This document shows positions 1-9,088 of a stretch of DNA of 64,000 bases, one piece after another. The stretch covers positions 6,692 to 70,691 of the forward strand of contig URSD01000009.1 in NCBI GenBank assembly GCA_900550395.1, in the 5' to 3' direction. The position numbers were made by a program, and so were the translations under genes. The notes beneath the pieces are model-generated. The model made no database searches. It was not told where the DNA came from and was given only the letters and a program-made list of their open reading frames with translations. The stretch comes from an uncultured Porphyromonadaceae bacterium (GTDB lineage: Bacteria; Bacteroidota; Bacteroidia; Bacteroidales; Muribaculaceae). Positions within the stretch are counted from its first letter, which is position 1, and each line of letters opens with the position of its first letter.

Positions 1-371
1 TTGTCGGCTACCTGACCGGCGTTCTCCACCTTGGTTTCGCCGAAGACGTGCGGATGGCGGAATATGAGCTTGCTGTTGAGCGCGTCGGCCACATCGGCGA
101 TGTCGAAGCGGCCCTGCTCGTCGGCTATCTTGCTGTAGAAGAGGACGTGCAGCAGCACGTCGCCCAGCTCCTTGCGCAGGTTGGCGGCTCCGCCTTCGGC
201 GTCGTCGGCGTGCATGAGGGCATCGGAGAGCTCGTACACTTCCTCTATGGTGTTGGGACGCAGGCTCTCGTTGGTCTGTTTGGCATCCCATGGGCATTTC
301 ACGCGCAGGATTTCGAGCGTGTCTATCACGCGCCCCAGCGCTTCCATGCGTTCTTCGCGGCTATGTATCAT
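1..371 (-). CDS. mazG: MazG nucleoside triphosphate pyrophosphohydrolase (partial, C-terminus off the window)
   Basis: Hydrolyses NTPs or dNTPs to the monophosphate and pyrophosphate, cleaning the nucleotide pool. The visible 123 residues start MIHSREERMEALGRVIDTL and contain the MazG signatures CPWDAKQT and, further on, the metal-binding helix KELGDVLLHVLFYSKIADE with its E/D ligands, then FRHPHVFGE. The frame is open to base 1, so the rest of the protein (family about 250-270 aa) is missing. It lies 9 bases downstream of the dsbD stop on the same strand and is probably the last visible gene of that transcript. The start at 371 is the only ATG near the start of family similarity. Confidence 0.9.
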   Translation of the reverse strand, partial: MIHSREERMEALGRVIDTLEILRVKCPWDAKQTNESLRPNTIEEVYELSDALMHADDAEGGAANLRKELGDVLLHVLFYSKIADEQGRFDIADVADALNSKLIFRHPHVFGETKVENAGQVAD

Positions 372-380
372 ATCGTTGAA

Positions 381-2336
381 TCACTTTTCATATTCGGAAA
401 TTCCCTGCCTCAGCCACTCCACGAAGGCCTCGGCGTTCTCGTCGTAGCTGCGCGAGGGGCCGAGAGGGCGCCCGGCATTGTCGAGCATCACGTAGAAAGG
501 CTGCGTGGCGCTTGCGAATTTGTGGCGCTGCAGGTAGCTCCATCGGTCGCCCACGGTCTCTATCTCTACGCGACGACCGTTCTCCTCCACGCTGTAGGGC
601 CTCTGGAGGCGTGCCTTGTCGTCGACCATGAGCTTTATCAGTACGAAGTTATGCTCCACGAGCTCGCGCACGGCGGGCGTATCGAATACCGCGCCCTCCA
701 TCTTGCGGCAGTTCACGCAGGCGTAGCCGGAGAAATCCACGAGCACGGGCAGCTTATGTTCCTCGGCATAGCGCATGCCCTCGTCGTAATCATGGAACTC
801 GCGGAACTCGCCTCCGTAGAGGTTGAAGTCCTGCGTATGCAGCGGCGGCGCGAAGGCGCTGACGGCCTTAAGCGGCGCGCCCCACATGCCGGGCAGCAGA
901 TACACGGCGAAGCTGAGCGAGCACACGGCCAGAAAGAAGCCGCCCACGCTCGTATGGCCGGCAGGCGAGTCGTGGCTGAAGCGCAGCTTGCCGAGCAGGT
1001 ACAGGCCCAGGAGCACGAACAGCACTATCCAGATGGCGAGAAACACCTCTCGGTCCAGGATGTGCCAGCCGTAGGCCAGGTCGGCCACCGACAGGAATTT
1101 GAGCGACAGTATCAGCTCCACGAAGCCCAACACCACCTTGACGCTGTTGAGCCATCCGCCGCTGCGCGGCATCTCCTTGAGCATCGAGGGGAAGAACGCA
1201 AAGAGACCGAACGGCAGCGCAAGACCAAGGGCGAAACCGCCCATGCCGAGAGCCGGGCCCATGACGTTGCCCTGCGAGGCGGCCTCCACCAGCAGTGTGC
1301 CGATGATGGGACCCGTGCAGCTGAACGACACGAGCACGAGCGTCAGGGCCATCATGAAGATGCTCACCAGTCCGGTGCTCGTCTCGGCCTTGCCGTCGAT
1401 GGCGGTGCCCCAGCTCGACGGCAGCTTGATGTCGAACGCACCGAAGAAACTGATGGCGAATACCACCAATATGAGGAAGAACACCACGTTGAAGGCGGCG
1501 CTCGTGGCTATCTCGTTGAGCTTGCCGGCGCCGTATATCAGAGTGATGGCGATGCCCAGCAGCAGGTAAATCACGATGATGGCGGCGGCGTAGGTCAGCG
1601 CGTCGGCCACGGAGCGACGGCGGCTGCGGCCGCGCTTCAGGAAAAAGCTGACGGTCATGGGTATCATGGGCCAAACGCAGGGCGTGAGCAGCGCCAGCAG
1701 GCCGCCGAGGAAACCGAACAGCAACAGGGCCGCACGGCTGGCCGGAAGCGCGTCGGTGGCGCCGGCCACATCCACGGGGTCCCACCAGGCGTTTTCAGGA
1801 ACCGCAGCCTCGGGACGGGCAGGAGTCGCCGTCTCGGAAGCGTCGGCGACGGGAACCGCCGGAGCCGATACCGCGCCGAAATGCAGATCGAAGGTGCGGC
1901 GCGCCGGAGCCGTGCAGCTCTGCGCATTGCACACCATCCAGGCGGCCTTCACCTTTATGTCGGCCCCGCGCGAGGCATCGGCCAGAACGAAATCGTGGCG
2001 GAACTCCACCGTTCCCTCCCACCACGTCAGCTTCAGCTGGAGCATATTGTCGAAATGCTCCGCGGCGGGGCGCGACGGCGTCCATTCGCCCTGCGGCGTA
2101 TAACTCTGCGAGGGTTCGAGGCTCAGCTCGGTGGGAAACATGCTCGCATCCTCCGTGGGCTTGTCAAAGCCGTAGATATGCCAGCCGTCGGCCATGGTGG
2201 CCGTGAGCACCACGGTGCCGCGGCCGGGAGCCACGCTGTCGACGCGCGCGTCCCACGCCACGTGCTCCGGCAGCTGCGCGGCCACGCCGAGAGCGCACAG
2301 CAGTGACGCCACAAGAATTATAATCGTCTTTCTCAT
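381..2336 (-). CDS. dsbD: Thiol:disulfide interchange protein DsbD (protein-disulfide reductase)
   Basis: Carries electrons from cytoplasmic thioredoxin across the inner membrane to periplasmic thiol proteins. The 651 residues follow DsbD order: signal peptide (1-20), N-terminal immunoglobulin-like domain with the cysteine pair in CNAQSC (about 136-141), a central multi-helix membrane domain with the conserved cysteines in TPCVWPM and SFSCTGP, and a C-terminal thioredoxin domain with active site CVNC at 540-543. It starts 3 bases after the stop of a gene encoding only the first of these domains, and mazG follows 9 bases on, so the three are probably co-transcribed. The membrane domain is complete, so a full three-part relay is expected. 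Confidence 0.95.
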   Translation of the reverse strand: MRKTIIILVASLLCALGVAAQLPEHVAWDARVDSVAPGRGTVVLTATMADGWHIYGFDKPTEDASMFPTELSLEPSQSYTPQGEWTPSRPAAEHFDNMLQLKLTWWEGTVEFRHDFVLADASRGADIKVKAAWMVCNAQSCTAPARRTFDLHFGAVSAPAVPVADASETATPARPEAAVPENAWWDPVDVAGATDALPASRAALLLFGFLGGLLALLTPCVWPMIPMTVSFFLKRGRSRRRSVADALTYAAAIIVIYLLLGIAITLIYGAGKLNEIATSAAFNVVFFLILVVFAISFFGAFDIKLPSSWGTAIDGKAETSTGLVSIFMMALTLVLVSFSCTGPIIGTLLVEAASQGNVMGPALGMGGFALGLALPFGLFAFFPSMLKEMPRSGGWLNSVKVVLGFVELILSLKFLSVADLAYGWHILDREVFLAIWIVLFVLLGLYLLGKLRFSHDSPAGHTSVGGFFLAVCSLSFAVYLLPGMWGAPLKAVSAFAPPLHTQDFNLYGGEFREFHDYDEGMRYAEEHKLPVLVDFSGYACVNCRKMEGAVFDTPAVRELVEHNFVLIKLMVDDKARLQRPYSVEENGRRVEIETVGDRWSYLQRHKFASATQPFYVMLDNAGRPLGPSRSYDENAEAFVEWLRQGISEYEK

Positions 2337-2339
2337 AAT

Positions 2340-2822
2340 TTATTTCTTCTTAAAAGGTGGAACCGGCGCCGAGATCGACTCCGTGCGCGGCGGCATGCAG
2401 TTCATGCCGTTGCAGGTCATGTACGTAACCTTCACATTGATACGTGCCTCGGCGACATCCTTGGCCGTCAGGCGAAAACTCTGCGAAAAGGCCACGCGGC
2501 CCTCCCACCACTGCAGGTCCATGCCGAAAGCCTCGTCGCGGGCCACGGTCGGCGCCGGCGACGCCGAGGTGCGTCCGGTGAACTTCACGCCTTGCGACGC
2601 GCCGAAATCCAGCGTTGTCGCCTTCGGGCCACCCTCGGGCATCGTCATGCCATAGAGATGCGCTCCCTCCGGGATTATGGCACGCACGGTGACGACACCC
2701 TCCGTAGGCGACGTCATGCGCACCGACGTGCGCCACTTCACAACTGCGGGCCCGGACGCCTGAGCGCCCGCAGCCAGTGCCACCATCAGCACCGACAGCA
2801 GCAAAAACAGAATTTTTTTCAT
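2340..2822 (-). CDS. Secreted protein consisting of a lone DsbD N-terminal domain
   Basis: A 160-residue protein that begins MKKILFLLLSVLMVALAAGA, a clear signal peptide, followed by one immunoglobulin-like domain resembling the N-terminal (alpha) domain of the adjacent DsbD. The cysteine pair is kept in CNGMNC, and QWWEG echoes TWWEG of DsbD. It has no membrane or thioredoxin domain. Likely periplasmic, perhaps taking electrons from the neighbouring DsbD and passing them to a particular substrate; that role is inferred. An upstream ATG at 2846 would add eight non-signal residues, so the ATG at 2822 is preferred. Confidence 0.85.
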   Translation of the reverse strand: MKKILFLLLSVLMVALAAGAQASGPAVVKWRTSVRMTSPTEGVVTVRAIIPEGAHLYGMTMPEGGPKATTLDFGASQGVKFTGRTSASPAPTVARDEAFGMDLQWWEGRVAFSQSFRLTAKDVAEARINVKVTYMTCNGMNCMPPRTESISAPVPPFKKK

Positions 2823-2843
2823 ACTCAGAGCTTTTTCTGACTG

Positions 2844-2851
2844 CAAAATTA
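2844..2851 (-). promoter_or_regulatory. Putative -7 box for the dsbD-mazG transcript
   Basis: Reads TAATTTTG on the minus strand, matching the Bacteroidetes -7 consensus TAnnTTTG, 22 bases before the start codon at 2822. The -33 TTTG element is not clear. Confidence 0.5.
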
Positions 2852-2937
2852 CTCAACAATCGCCATCTTTAAACTTAAAAAAATGAAAAAACGCGCTCCC
2901 GCGCGCCCCCGCAGCCCTTATTGTGCAAAATTTTGCG

Positions 2938-2945
2938 TAACTTTG
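2938..2945 (+). promoter_or_regulatory. Putative -7 box for the glycogen-synthase-like gene
   Basis: TAACTTTG followed by CA, a good match to TAnnTTTG, 38 bases before the ATG at 2984. It is divergent to the dsbD-side promoter. A -33 element at the usual spacing is weak. Confidence 0.5.
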
Positions 2946-2983
2946 CACCATAATATTAAAATCGAAAGAAAGCGTCATAACAG

Positions 2984-3790
2984 ATGGACGTCAAAAAAGT
3001 GCTATACATATCGCAGGAAATTCATCCTTACGTGCCTGCGAATACTATATCCAGTCTATGCTGCGACCTTCCCAGGAGCATCCAGGAGAAAGGCATAGAA
3101 GTACGCACCTTCATGCCCCGCTACGGCATCATAAACGAGAGGCGCAACCAGCTGCACGAGGTGATACGCCTGTCGGGCATGAACATCATCATCGACGACA
3201 CCGACCATCCCCTCATCATCAAGGTAGCCACTCTGCAGCCCACACGCATGCAGGTGTACTTCATGGACAATGACGACTATTTCGAGCGCCACACATCCAA
3301 AGGACTTGAGAACGACCTGCACCCCGCCGACAACGACGAGCGCAGCATGTTTTTCGTCCGCGGCTCCGTAGAGACCGTCAAGAAACTGCGCTGGGACGCC
3401 TCCGTGGTGCACTGCACCGGCTGGATGACAGCCCTCACCCCGCTTTACCTCAAGCACAAATACAACGAGGACCCCTCCTTCCGCACCGGAAAGATAGTGT
3501 TCTCGCTCATTCCCGATAAATTCGACGGCGCCTTCGACCCCCGCTTCCGCGAGAAGCTGCTCATGGAAGGCTTCACGCCCGAACAGCTCGAAGTACTCGG
3601 CGACACGCCCGCCGACCACGCAGCCCTGATGCGCATCGCCATCGACAACAGCGACGCCATCATCGAGGCCCTCCCCGGTGTCGACGCCGAAACTCTGGCC
3701 TATGCCCGCGCCAGCGGCAAACCGTTCCTCAGCTGCGGCGACGCACCCGTCACCGCCGACGCCGTAGCCGAGTTCTATTCCACTCTCTGA
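2984..3790 (+). CDS. Glycogen/starch synthase N-terminal-domain protein (short GT5-like)
   Basis: 268 residues resembling the ADP-glucose-binding N-terminal half of glycogen synthase GlgA: KVLYISQEIHPYVPAN near the start corresponds to the family opening, and VVHCTGWMTALTPLYLK corresponds to the conserved HxxDW region, here with T in place of D. Full GlgA is about 480 residues, so the second Rossmann half is absent. This short form stands before a DUF4270 gene in Bacteroidales as I recall, so it is probably an intact family rather than a truncation. Catalysis is doubtful without the C-terminal domain. The DUF4270 gene starts 16 bases downstream. Confidence 0.8.
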   Translation: MDVKKVLYISQEIHPYVPANTISSLCCDLPRSIQEKGIEVRTFMPRYGIINERRNQLHEVIRLSGMNIIIDDTDHPLIIKVATLQPTRMQVYFMDNDDYFERHTSKGLENDLHPADNDERSMFFVRGSVETVKKLRWDASVVHCTGWMTALTPLYLKHKYNEDPSFRTGKIVFSLIPDKFDGAFDPRFREKLLMEGFTPEQLEVLGDTPADHAALMRIAIDNSDAIIEALPGVDAETLAYARASGKPFLSCGDAPVTADAVAEFYSTL

Positions 3791-3806
3791 TTCATCCCCC
3801 CCTAAC

Positions 3807-5195
3807 ATGCACGCCATGAAGCGACTACTCGCAATCCCGGCAGCGGCAATCCTCCTGGCTTTCGTCGCCTGCGAGGAGACAAGCACCATAGGAAATACCA
3901 TCGTCGACGACGAAATCAGCGTAGTCATCGACTCCTCGTTCACAATCACCGGCCAGACTGTAGAGACAGGCGCCGTGCAGTCGCGCACGCTCACACAACT
4001 CATAGGCAGCCTCGACGCCGAAGCGTTCGGCTCCCTCAGCAGCAGCGTCGTCACCCAGTTCATGCCCGCGACAATAATCGACACCACCGGCATCACCACC
4101 GCCGACATCGACTCGCTGAAGCTCATCATGCGCATGACCAAGGAAGCCTTCACCGGCGACAGCGTCGTACCGATGGGCATAGAAGTGTACCGTCTCAACC
4201 GCAACCTCCCCTCGCCCATCTACAGCAACTTCTCGCCGGCCGACTACTACGACCCCTCCGACCGCCTCGGCTCGGCCATCTACTCAGCCTCCGCCGTGGG
4301 CGAAAGCGACACCGTGGCTGCATCGCCCTACCGCTACATCCAGGTAGGCATGCCGCGCAGCCTTGCCAACGAACTCTTCGAGGCCTACAAAGCCAACCCC
4401 AAGAACTTCGCCACACCCGCTGACTTCATCAACAACGTCTTTCAGGGCGTGTATATAGCCAACAGCTACGGCAACGGACGCGTCAGCCGCATCACCCAGA
4501 CGATGATGAGCATGTACTACCACCGCGTCGTCAAGAACGAGACCACGCAGAAAGACTCCACCGTCTACATGATAGGCAACTACATGGCCGTCACGCCCGA
4601 GGTAGTGACCAACAACAACATACGCCTCGACATGAGCGACAACATACGCAACATGGTAAGCAGCGGCAACAACCTCATCGTGGCTCCTGCCGGCCTTGAA
4701 GTCGAGCTGACATTCCCCGCACAGAAAATCATCGACAGCTACAACGCGAAGAAAGGACAGAACTCCGTAATCAACACCCTCACCATGAGCATTCCCGCCG
4801 ATACCCTCGCCAACCCCGAAGGCATCCCCGCGCCGCCATACGTTCTGCTCGTCCTCGCCGACAAGAAAGACGAATTCTTCGCCAACAACCAGCTGCCCGA
4901 CAACAAAACCAGCTTCTACGCCGCCTATAACCGCACGAACCACAGCTACACCTTCTCCGGACTCCGTCCCTACCTAATGCAGCTGCTTGAAAAAGAGGAA
5001 ATAACGCCTGCCGACGTCACCTTCCGCCTCTGCCCCGTGCAGGTGGAATTCGAGAGCACCGGCTCAAGCTACTGGGACTACTCCACCACCGAAAGCGCCC
5101 TCGTCCCGTACGTGCAAGGGCCGGCCATGGTACGAATTTCACTCAAAGACACAAAAATTTCCTTCACATTTAGCAATCAAACCATAAATTATTAG
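3807..5195 (+). CDS. DUF4270 family lipoprotein
   Basis: 462 residues with a lipoprotein signal (hydrophobic stretch ending in the lipobox FVAC) and the family opening EETSTIGNTIVDDEISV. It contains the DUF4270 hallmark of substrate-like beta-rich repeats such as VYRLNRNLPSPIYSNFSPADY. Function is unknown; members are predicted surface or periplasmic lipoproteins of Bacteroidota. An in-frame ATG at 3816 (MKRLLAIP) gives a more typical signal peptide and may be the real start. It lies 16 bases after the glycogen-synthase-like gene and is probably co-transcribed. Confidence 0.85.
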   Translation: MHAMKRLLAIPAAAILLAFVACEETSTIGNTIVDDEISVVIDSSFTITGQTVETGAVQSRTLTQLIGSLDAEAFGSLSSSVVTQFMPATIIDTTGITTADIDSLKLIMRMTKEAFTGDSVVPMGIEVYRLNRNLPSPIYSNFSPADYYDPSDRLGSAIYSASAVGESDTVAASPYRYIQVGMPRSLANELFEAYKANPKNFATPADFINNVFQGVYIANSYGNGRVSRITQTMMSMYYHRVVKNETTQKDSTVYMIGNYMAVTPEVVTNNNIRLDMSDNIRNMVSSGNNLIVAPAGLEVELTFPAQKIIDSYNAKKGQNSVINTLTMSIPADTLANPEGIPAPPYVLLVLADKKDEFFANNQLPDNKTSFYAAYNRTNHSYTFSGLRPYLMQLLEKEEITPADVTFRLCPVQVEFESTGSSYWDYSTTESALVPYVQGPAMVRISLKDTKISFTFSNQTINY

Positions 5196-5203
5196 TATCT
5201 TTG
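5169..5203 (+). promoter_or_regulatory. Promoter of tRNA-Thr
   Basis: TATCTTTG (5196-5203) followed by CACCGC matches the Bacteroidetes -7 box. A TTTAG at 5169-5173 is a weak -33. It overlaps the last codons of the DUF4270 gene. Confidence 0.6.
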
Positions 5204-5246
5204 CACCGCAAAAGCGCCGGCACCCCCGGCGCAGCAAAGACCAGAC

Positions 5247-5319
5247 GCCGCAATAGCTCAGTTGGTAGAGCATTTCATTCGTAACGAAAAGGTCGTGGGT
5301 TCGAGTCCCACTCGCGGCT
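5247..5319 (+). tRNA. tRNA-Thr (anticodon CGT)
   Basis: A 73-base cloverleaf: acceptor GCCGCAA/TCGCGGC with one mismatch, D-arm GCTCAGTTGGTAGAGC, anticodon loop TTCGTAA, T-arm GTGGG/CCCAC around TTCGAGT. CCA is not encoded. It reads ACG codons. A strong hairpin terminator follows directly. Confidence 0.93.
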
Positions 5320-5320
5320 C

Positions 5321-5351
5321 AAAAGGAGTGACAGCAATGTCGCTCCTTTTT
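5321..5351 (+). terminator. Rho-independent terminator of tRNA-Thr
   Basis: The stem AAAAGGAGTGACA pairs with TGTCGCTCCTTTT around a GCAA loop (one G-T pair) and runs into TTTTTG. Confidence 0.85.
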
Positions 5352-5433
5352 GTTTATAGTCGATAGGAGATAATCTCGCTGAGCGTCTACTCAATATGCT
5401 TCTGCATCTTGTCGTCGCGAGAAATTGAAATGC

Positions 5434-5467
5434 CGTCACGGTCATCGAACTAACTATGACCGTGACG
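5434..5467 (-). terminator. Hairpin downstream of the GH3 gene, likely terminator
   Basis: A 12-base inverted repeat, CGTCACGGTCAT and ATGACCGTGACG, with a 10-base loop lies 42 bases past the GH3 stop at 5510. The following T-tract on the minus strand is short, so intrinsic termination is probable but not certain. Confidence 0.55.
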
Positions 5468-5509
5468 ACAATTCCTGACAGAAAAAATGTGAATACTATT
5501 TTTTCATCA

Positions 5510-7855
5510 TTAATTCCGTTTAAGCGTATTTATCGGATTCTTGAGCTTGAGAATATCCCTCACTTCCTCTTTGGCGGCCTTGACTTCGGCCTGGAGCAAA
5601 GCTTTGATGTCGGCAGACGAAGCTCCAACAAGGAAATCATAAGTACCGGCATCGACAACCCATCCCGATGCATTCTCGTCGAACGATGCAAGGTCGGAAG
5701 TGTTGACGGTCATTGTCACAGTTTCACTTTCGCCGGGCTTAAGCTCTTTAGTTTTGGCAAACGATTTGAGTTCCTTCTCCGGTTTGTTCATATCTGCACG
5801 GTTGGGAGCGGCAACGTATAGCTGCACCACTTCCTTGCCGGGTCTTTTGCCAGTGTTTTTAACCGTGACACTAACCGTGTATATACCGTTATTCTCTTCT
5901 ATTGTCGGATTTGAATAACCGAACGTGGTGTAAGACAATCCATAGCCAAAAGGATAGGAAACCTGTTTGCCGAAGGTGTCGAAGTAGCGATAGCCGACAT
6001 AGATATCCTCGGAATAACGGGTAAAGTCAACATCTTTCCGGTCATACTTTTTTTCGCCCTGGTTATCCTTCAGCAAATCGATATCTGCTTTAAGATCAAC
6101 CGGGAAGTTTGCAGTAGAAGCATGGTCTTCAAACCGGATGGGGAATGTCGAAGTCAGTTTTCCACTGGGATATGCTTTGCCACTCAGGACATCGGCCACA
6201 CTGTTGCCGCCTTCCTGACCACCCTGCCATGCACAGAGTATCGCATCGGGTTGATTCTTCCAGGAAGCTGTTTCAATCGGACCGCCGATATTAAGGACAA
6301 CGACTACCTTTTTCCCCGCTGCGTGGAACACGCGGCAGACATCGCTGATGAGCTTCCTATTGGCATCGCTGAGATTGAAACTGGAGGATTCTCGGTCAAG
6401 GAATTCGCCTGAACCACGTCCTACGGTAATAAGCGCGACATCCATCCTATTGGCAAGTTCTTTCAGCCGTGCATCGCTGAAAGTTTTTTCCTTAGGAAGC
6501 ACTACCGGCATGAAAGCCGAAAATTGACCATCCTCAGGTTGGAGACTCTCCTTTTCTGCGGCGATATGCTGCTCGTAGTCAGCTTTCAGGCTGTCATCTG
6601 TTTCATATCCGCCGTTTTTAAGTCCGTCGAGCAACGAAACCGTATAGGCGCGGTTCACATTGCCTGAACCTGTACCTCCTGCAATGTAGTCATAAGAAGT
6701 GCAGCCGAACAGAGCTACCTTTTTCACATTATCAGCCAACGGGAGAGTCTCGCTATCGTTTTTCAATAGCACCATTCCCTCGGTAGCGCTCCTGCGCGTT
6801 ATATCGGCGTGAGATTTGAGATCGGGCTTGTTAGAGTATTTATAACCCTTAAAACGGGGCGTTTTGAGAATAAGCTCAAGAATACGCTTCACATTTCTGT
6901 TCAGCACATTTTCATCGAGTGATCCGTCTTTGACACCGGCAATAATGGCATCATATTGTTTGCGATATCCCGGCTGGAGCATATCGTTTCCGGCTATCAT
7001 CTGCGCTACCGCATCATTGCCACCGAACCAATCGGTCATAACCATACCGTCGAAGCCCCATTCGTCGCGAAGCAATGTAGTCTGCAACTCGGGATTTTCA
7101 GAAGTATATGTACCGTTAACATAGTTGTAGGACGACATCACAGTCCACGGAGACGATTCCTTAATGGCAATCTCAAAGCCTTTGAGATAAATCTCACGCA
7201 ACGCGCGGGGCGACACCTGAGCATCGTTAGCCATACGATTGGTTTCCTGATTATTGACAGCGAAATGCTTGATTGAAGTGCCGACGCCGTTGCTCTGTAT
7301 ACCACGCACGTAGGCAGCGGCTATTTTGCCGCTTACGAACGGGTCCTCGGAATAATATTCGAAATTGCGGCCGCAAAGTGGATTGCGGTGGATGTTGAGC
7401 GCCGGTGCAAGAAGCACATCTACTCCGTATTCAAGGACTTCGTTGCCGATTGCCTTTCCGACATTCTCTACGAGTTCCTGATCCCAGGTCGAAGCCAGCA
7501 TAGTGCCAATCGGAAAGTGAGTGCAATAATATGTAGCGGTATCGCCCTCACGTGTCGGATTGATGCGCAGTCCGGCGGGACCGTCGGCGAGAACAATCGA
7601 CGGGATGCCGAGTCGCGGAATAGGGTAAGTAGTACCGGCAGCACCGGGAACTATGCTGCGGGTCTCGCCGACAACGGCGCTGTCGCCCTTATCCAATCCC
7701 GCCATACCTGTACCGATAACCAGATGTGCCTTTTCTTCGAGCGTCATTGCGGCTATCACATCATCGATAGGAGCTTCTCCCAGTTTGGGAGCCCCGTTAC
7801 ATGAAGACATAATCAACAGACAGGATGCTATTGATGCTATATGAGAAAACTTCAT
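5510..7855 (-). CDS. Glycoside hydrolase family 3 beta-glucosidase (lipoprotein)
   Basis: A 781-residue exo-acting beta-glycosidase. The N-terminus MKFSHIASIASCLLIMSSCN ends in a lipobox-like SSC, so it is probably anchored to a membrane. The TIM-barrel domain carries GFDGMVMTDWFGG, with the Asp nucleophile near residue 275, and KHFAVNNQETNR, typical of GH3. The alpha/beta sandwich follows (MVLLKNDSETLPL), then a C-terminal fibronectin III-like domain (VQLYVAAP). The sugar specificity cannot be read from sequence. Its ATG overlaps the stop of the esterase gene by 4 bases, so translation is coupled. It is somewhat less GC-rich than its neighbours. Confidence 0.92.
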   Translation of the reverse strand: MKFSHIASIASCLLIMSSCNGAPKLGEAPIDDVIAAMTLEEKAHLVIGTGMAGLDKGDSAVVGETRSIVPGAAGTTYPIPRLGIPSIVLADGPAGLRINPTREGDTATYYCTHFPIGTMLASTWDQELVENVGKAIGNEVLEYGVDVLLAPALNIHRNPLCGRNFEYYSEDPFVSGKIAAAYVRGIQSNGVGTSIKHFAVNNQETNRMANDAQVSPRALREIYLKGFEIAIKESSPWTVMSSYNYVNGTYTSENPELQTTLLRDEWGFDGMVMTDWFGGNDAVAQMIAGNDMLQPGYRKQYDAIIAGVKDGSLDENVLNRNVKRILELILKTPRFKGYKYSNKPDLKSHADITRRSATEGMVLLKNDSETLPLADNVKKVALFGCTSYDYIAGGTGSGNVNRAYTVSLLDGLKNGGYETDDSLKADYEQHIAAEKESLQPEDGQFSAFMPVVLPKEKTFSDARLKELANRMDVALITVGRGSGEFLDRESSSFNLSDANRKLISDVCRVFHAAGKKVVVVLNIGGPIETASWKNQPDAILCAWQGGQEGGNSVADVLSGKAYPSGKLTSTFPIRFEDHASTANFPVDLKADIDLLKDNQGEKKYDRKDVDFTRYSEDIYVGYRYFDTFGKQVSYPFGYGLSYTTFGYSNPTIEENNGIYTVSVTVKNTGKRPGKEVVQLYVAAPNRADMNKPEKELKSFAKTKELKPGESETVTMTVNTSDLASFDENASGWVVDAGTYDFLVGASSADIKALLQAEVKAAKEEVRDILKLKNPINTLKRN

Positions 7856-9051
7856 GATTTCTTGAAAAGCTGTGGAACAAATTCAGTCAGGTAGATGCGC
7901 CAGTTTTTCCAGATATGGCCCTGAGGGGTCTCGTAGTATTCGTATTTGTAGCCATTGTCGTCGAGCTTCTTGCGGTAGGCCTTGTTGGCTTCGTAGAGGA
8001 AGTCAGTATCGCCGATGGCTATCCAGTAGAGCGCGGGCTTGCGCGAGAACTGCGCCTTGAGCTTGGCGTCGAGGTCGTCGTAGACAGGGCTGTGTGTGTC
8101 CTTGTATGGCTCGATTGCGGCAGAGAAAAGGCCGACGTAGTCAAACATATCGGGATACTGTTTGGAGATGTGCATAGAGTGGAAGCCACCCATAGAGAGT
8201 CCGGCGATGGCGCGCGCCTTTTTGGAACGCACGGTGCGGTAATTGCGGTCGATGAAGTTCACGACCTCCGGAAAGGCGTCCTCGAAGCTGCCGTCCATGG
8301 TCTTGGGCAGATTGATGGTGGGGGCGGCGAAACCGAGACTCGACTCGCCGGGGGCGGCCTGAAGGGCAGCATTGCCGTTGGTCATGACTACAATCATGGG
8401 CTCAGCCTTACCCTGCGCGATGAGGTTGTCGAGAATCTGCGCGGCGCGGCCCAGCTCCGTCCAGGCGTTTTCGTCGCCGCCCATGCCGTGAAGCAGATAG
8501 AACACGGGGTAACGCTTGCCACTGGTCTCGTAACCGGCGGGAGTATAGACGGTGAGGCGCCGGTCCATGCCGAGCTTGTCGCTGTGGTACCACTGCTTCG
8601 AAACGGTGCCGTGAGGCACGTCGCGCACAGCATAGAGATCGGCGCGTTCGCCGGGAATAAGGAACACGTCTGTGACCGACTGCACGTCGCGGATGCGATG
8701 GACGTTGGCGGGGTCGTTGATTTTCAGGCCGTCTACGAGCATGGTGTAGCTATAAAGCTCAGGAGCGAGGGGCTCGGGCGTAGTGAACTGCCACATGCCG
8801 CCGTCGGTTTCGGTCATGTCGGCGACTCCGGGAATCTCGAACTCGCCGCGGGGCGTCGAAATTTTCTGTGCAGGCAGGAAATCGCCGGTGAGCTGCACAC
8901 GCACGGCCTTCGGTGCTTTCAGGCGGAAGGTCACGGTGTTGTCGGCATTGATTTCGGGCGACAGATATGGAGACTGTCCCCAGAGAGCCTGTTGGGCGAG
9001 TGCGCCAAGGCAAGATGCGGCCAAAACGGCCAATGTAAGGATGCGTTTCAT
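7852..9051 (-). CDS. Secreted esterase with N-terminal E-set/CBM48-like domain
   Basis: 399 residues: signal peptide MKRILTLAVLAASCLGALAQ, an immunoglobulin-like E-set domain (about 25-130, NTVTFRLKAPKAVRVQLTGD), then an alpha/beta-hydrolase esterase domain of the feruloyl-esterase (CE1) type. The nucleophile is in GLSMGG near residue 285, the oxyanion region in YLLHGMGGDENAW, and the catalytic His in TPQGHIWKNW near 380. It probably removes acyl groups from plant polysaccharide. Upstream in-frame codons lack a signal, so the ATG at 9051 is chosen. It lies between bioB (37 bases) and GH3 (4-base overlap). Confidence 0.88.
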   Translation of the reverse strand: MKRILTLAVLAASCLGALAQQALWGQSPYLSPEINADNTVTFRLKAPKAVRVQLTGDFLPAQKISTPRGEFEIPGVADMTETDGGMWQFTTPEPLAPELYSYTMLVDGLKINDPANVHRIRDVQSVTDVFLIPGERADLYAVRDVPHGTVSKQWYHSDKLGMDRRLTVYTPAGYETSGKRYPVFYLLHGMGGDENAWTELGRAAQILDNLIAQGKAEPMIVVMTNGNAALQAAPGESSLGFAAPTINLPKTMDGSFEDAFPEVVNFIDRNYRTVRSKKARAIAGLSMGGFHSMHISKQYPDMFDYVGLFSAAIEPYKDTHSPVYDDLDAKLKAQFSRKPALYWIAIGDTDFLYEANKAYRKKLDDNGYKYEYYETPQGHIWKNWRIYLTEFVPQLFKKS

Positions 9052-9088
9052 GGTTGTTTTATGGTTATTTATGGTTACTATATGGTTA

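Noticed and set aside
48..2306. Long open frame of about 750 codons on the plus strand
   Set aside because: It is antisense to dsbD and mazG, which have clear family motifs; its His/Arg/Ala-rich composition is typical of shadows in GC-rich DNA.
2984..3790. Truncated glgA pseudogene
   Set aside because: The frame is intact, has its own promoter box and sits before DUF4270, an arrangement I associate with Bacteroidales, so it is treated as a real short family.
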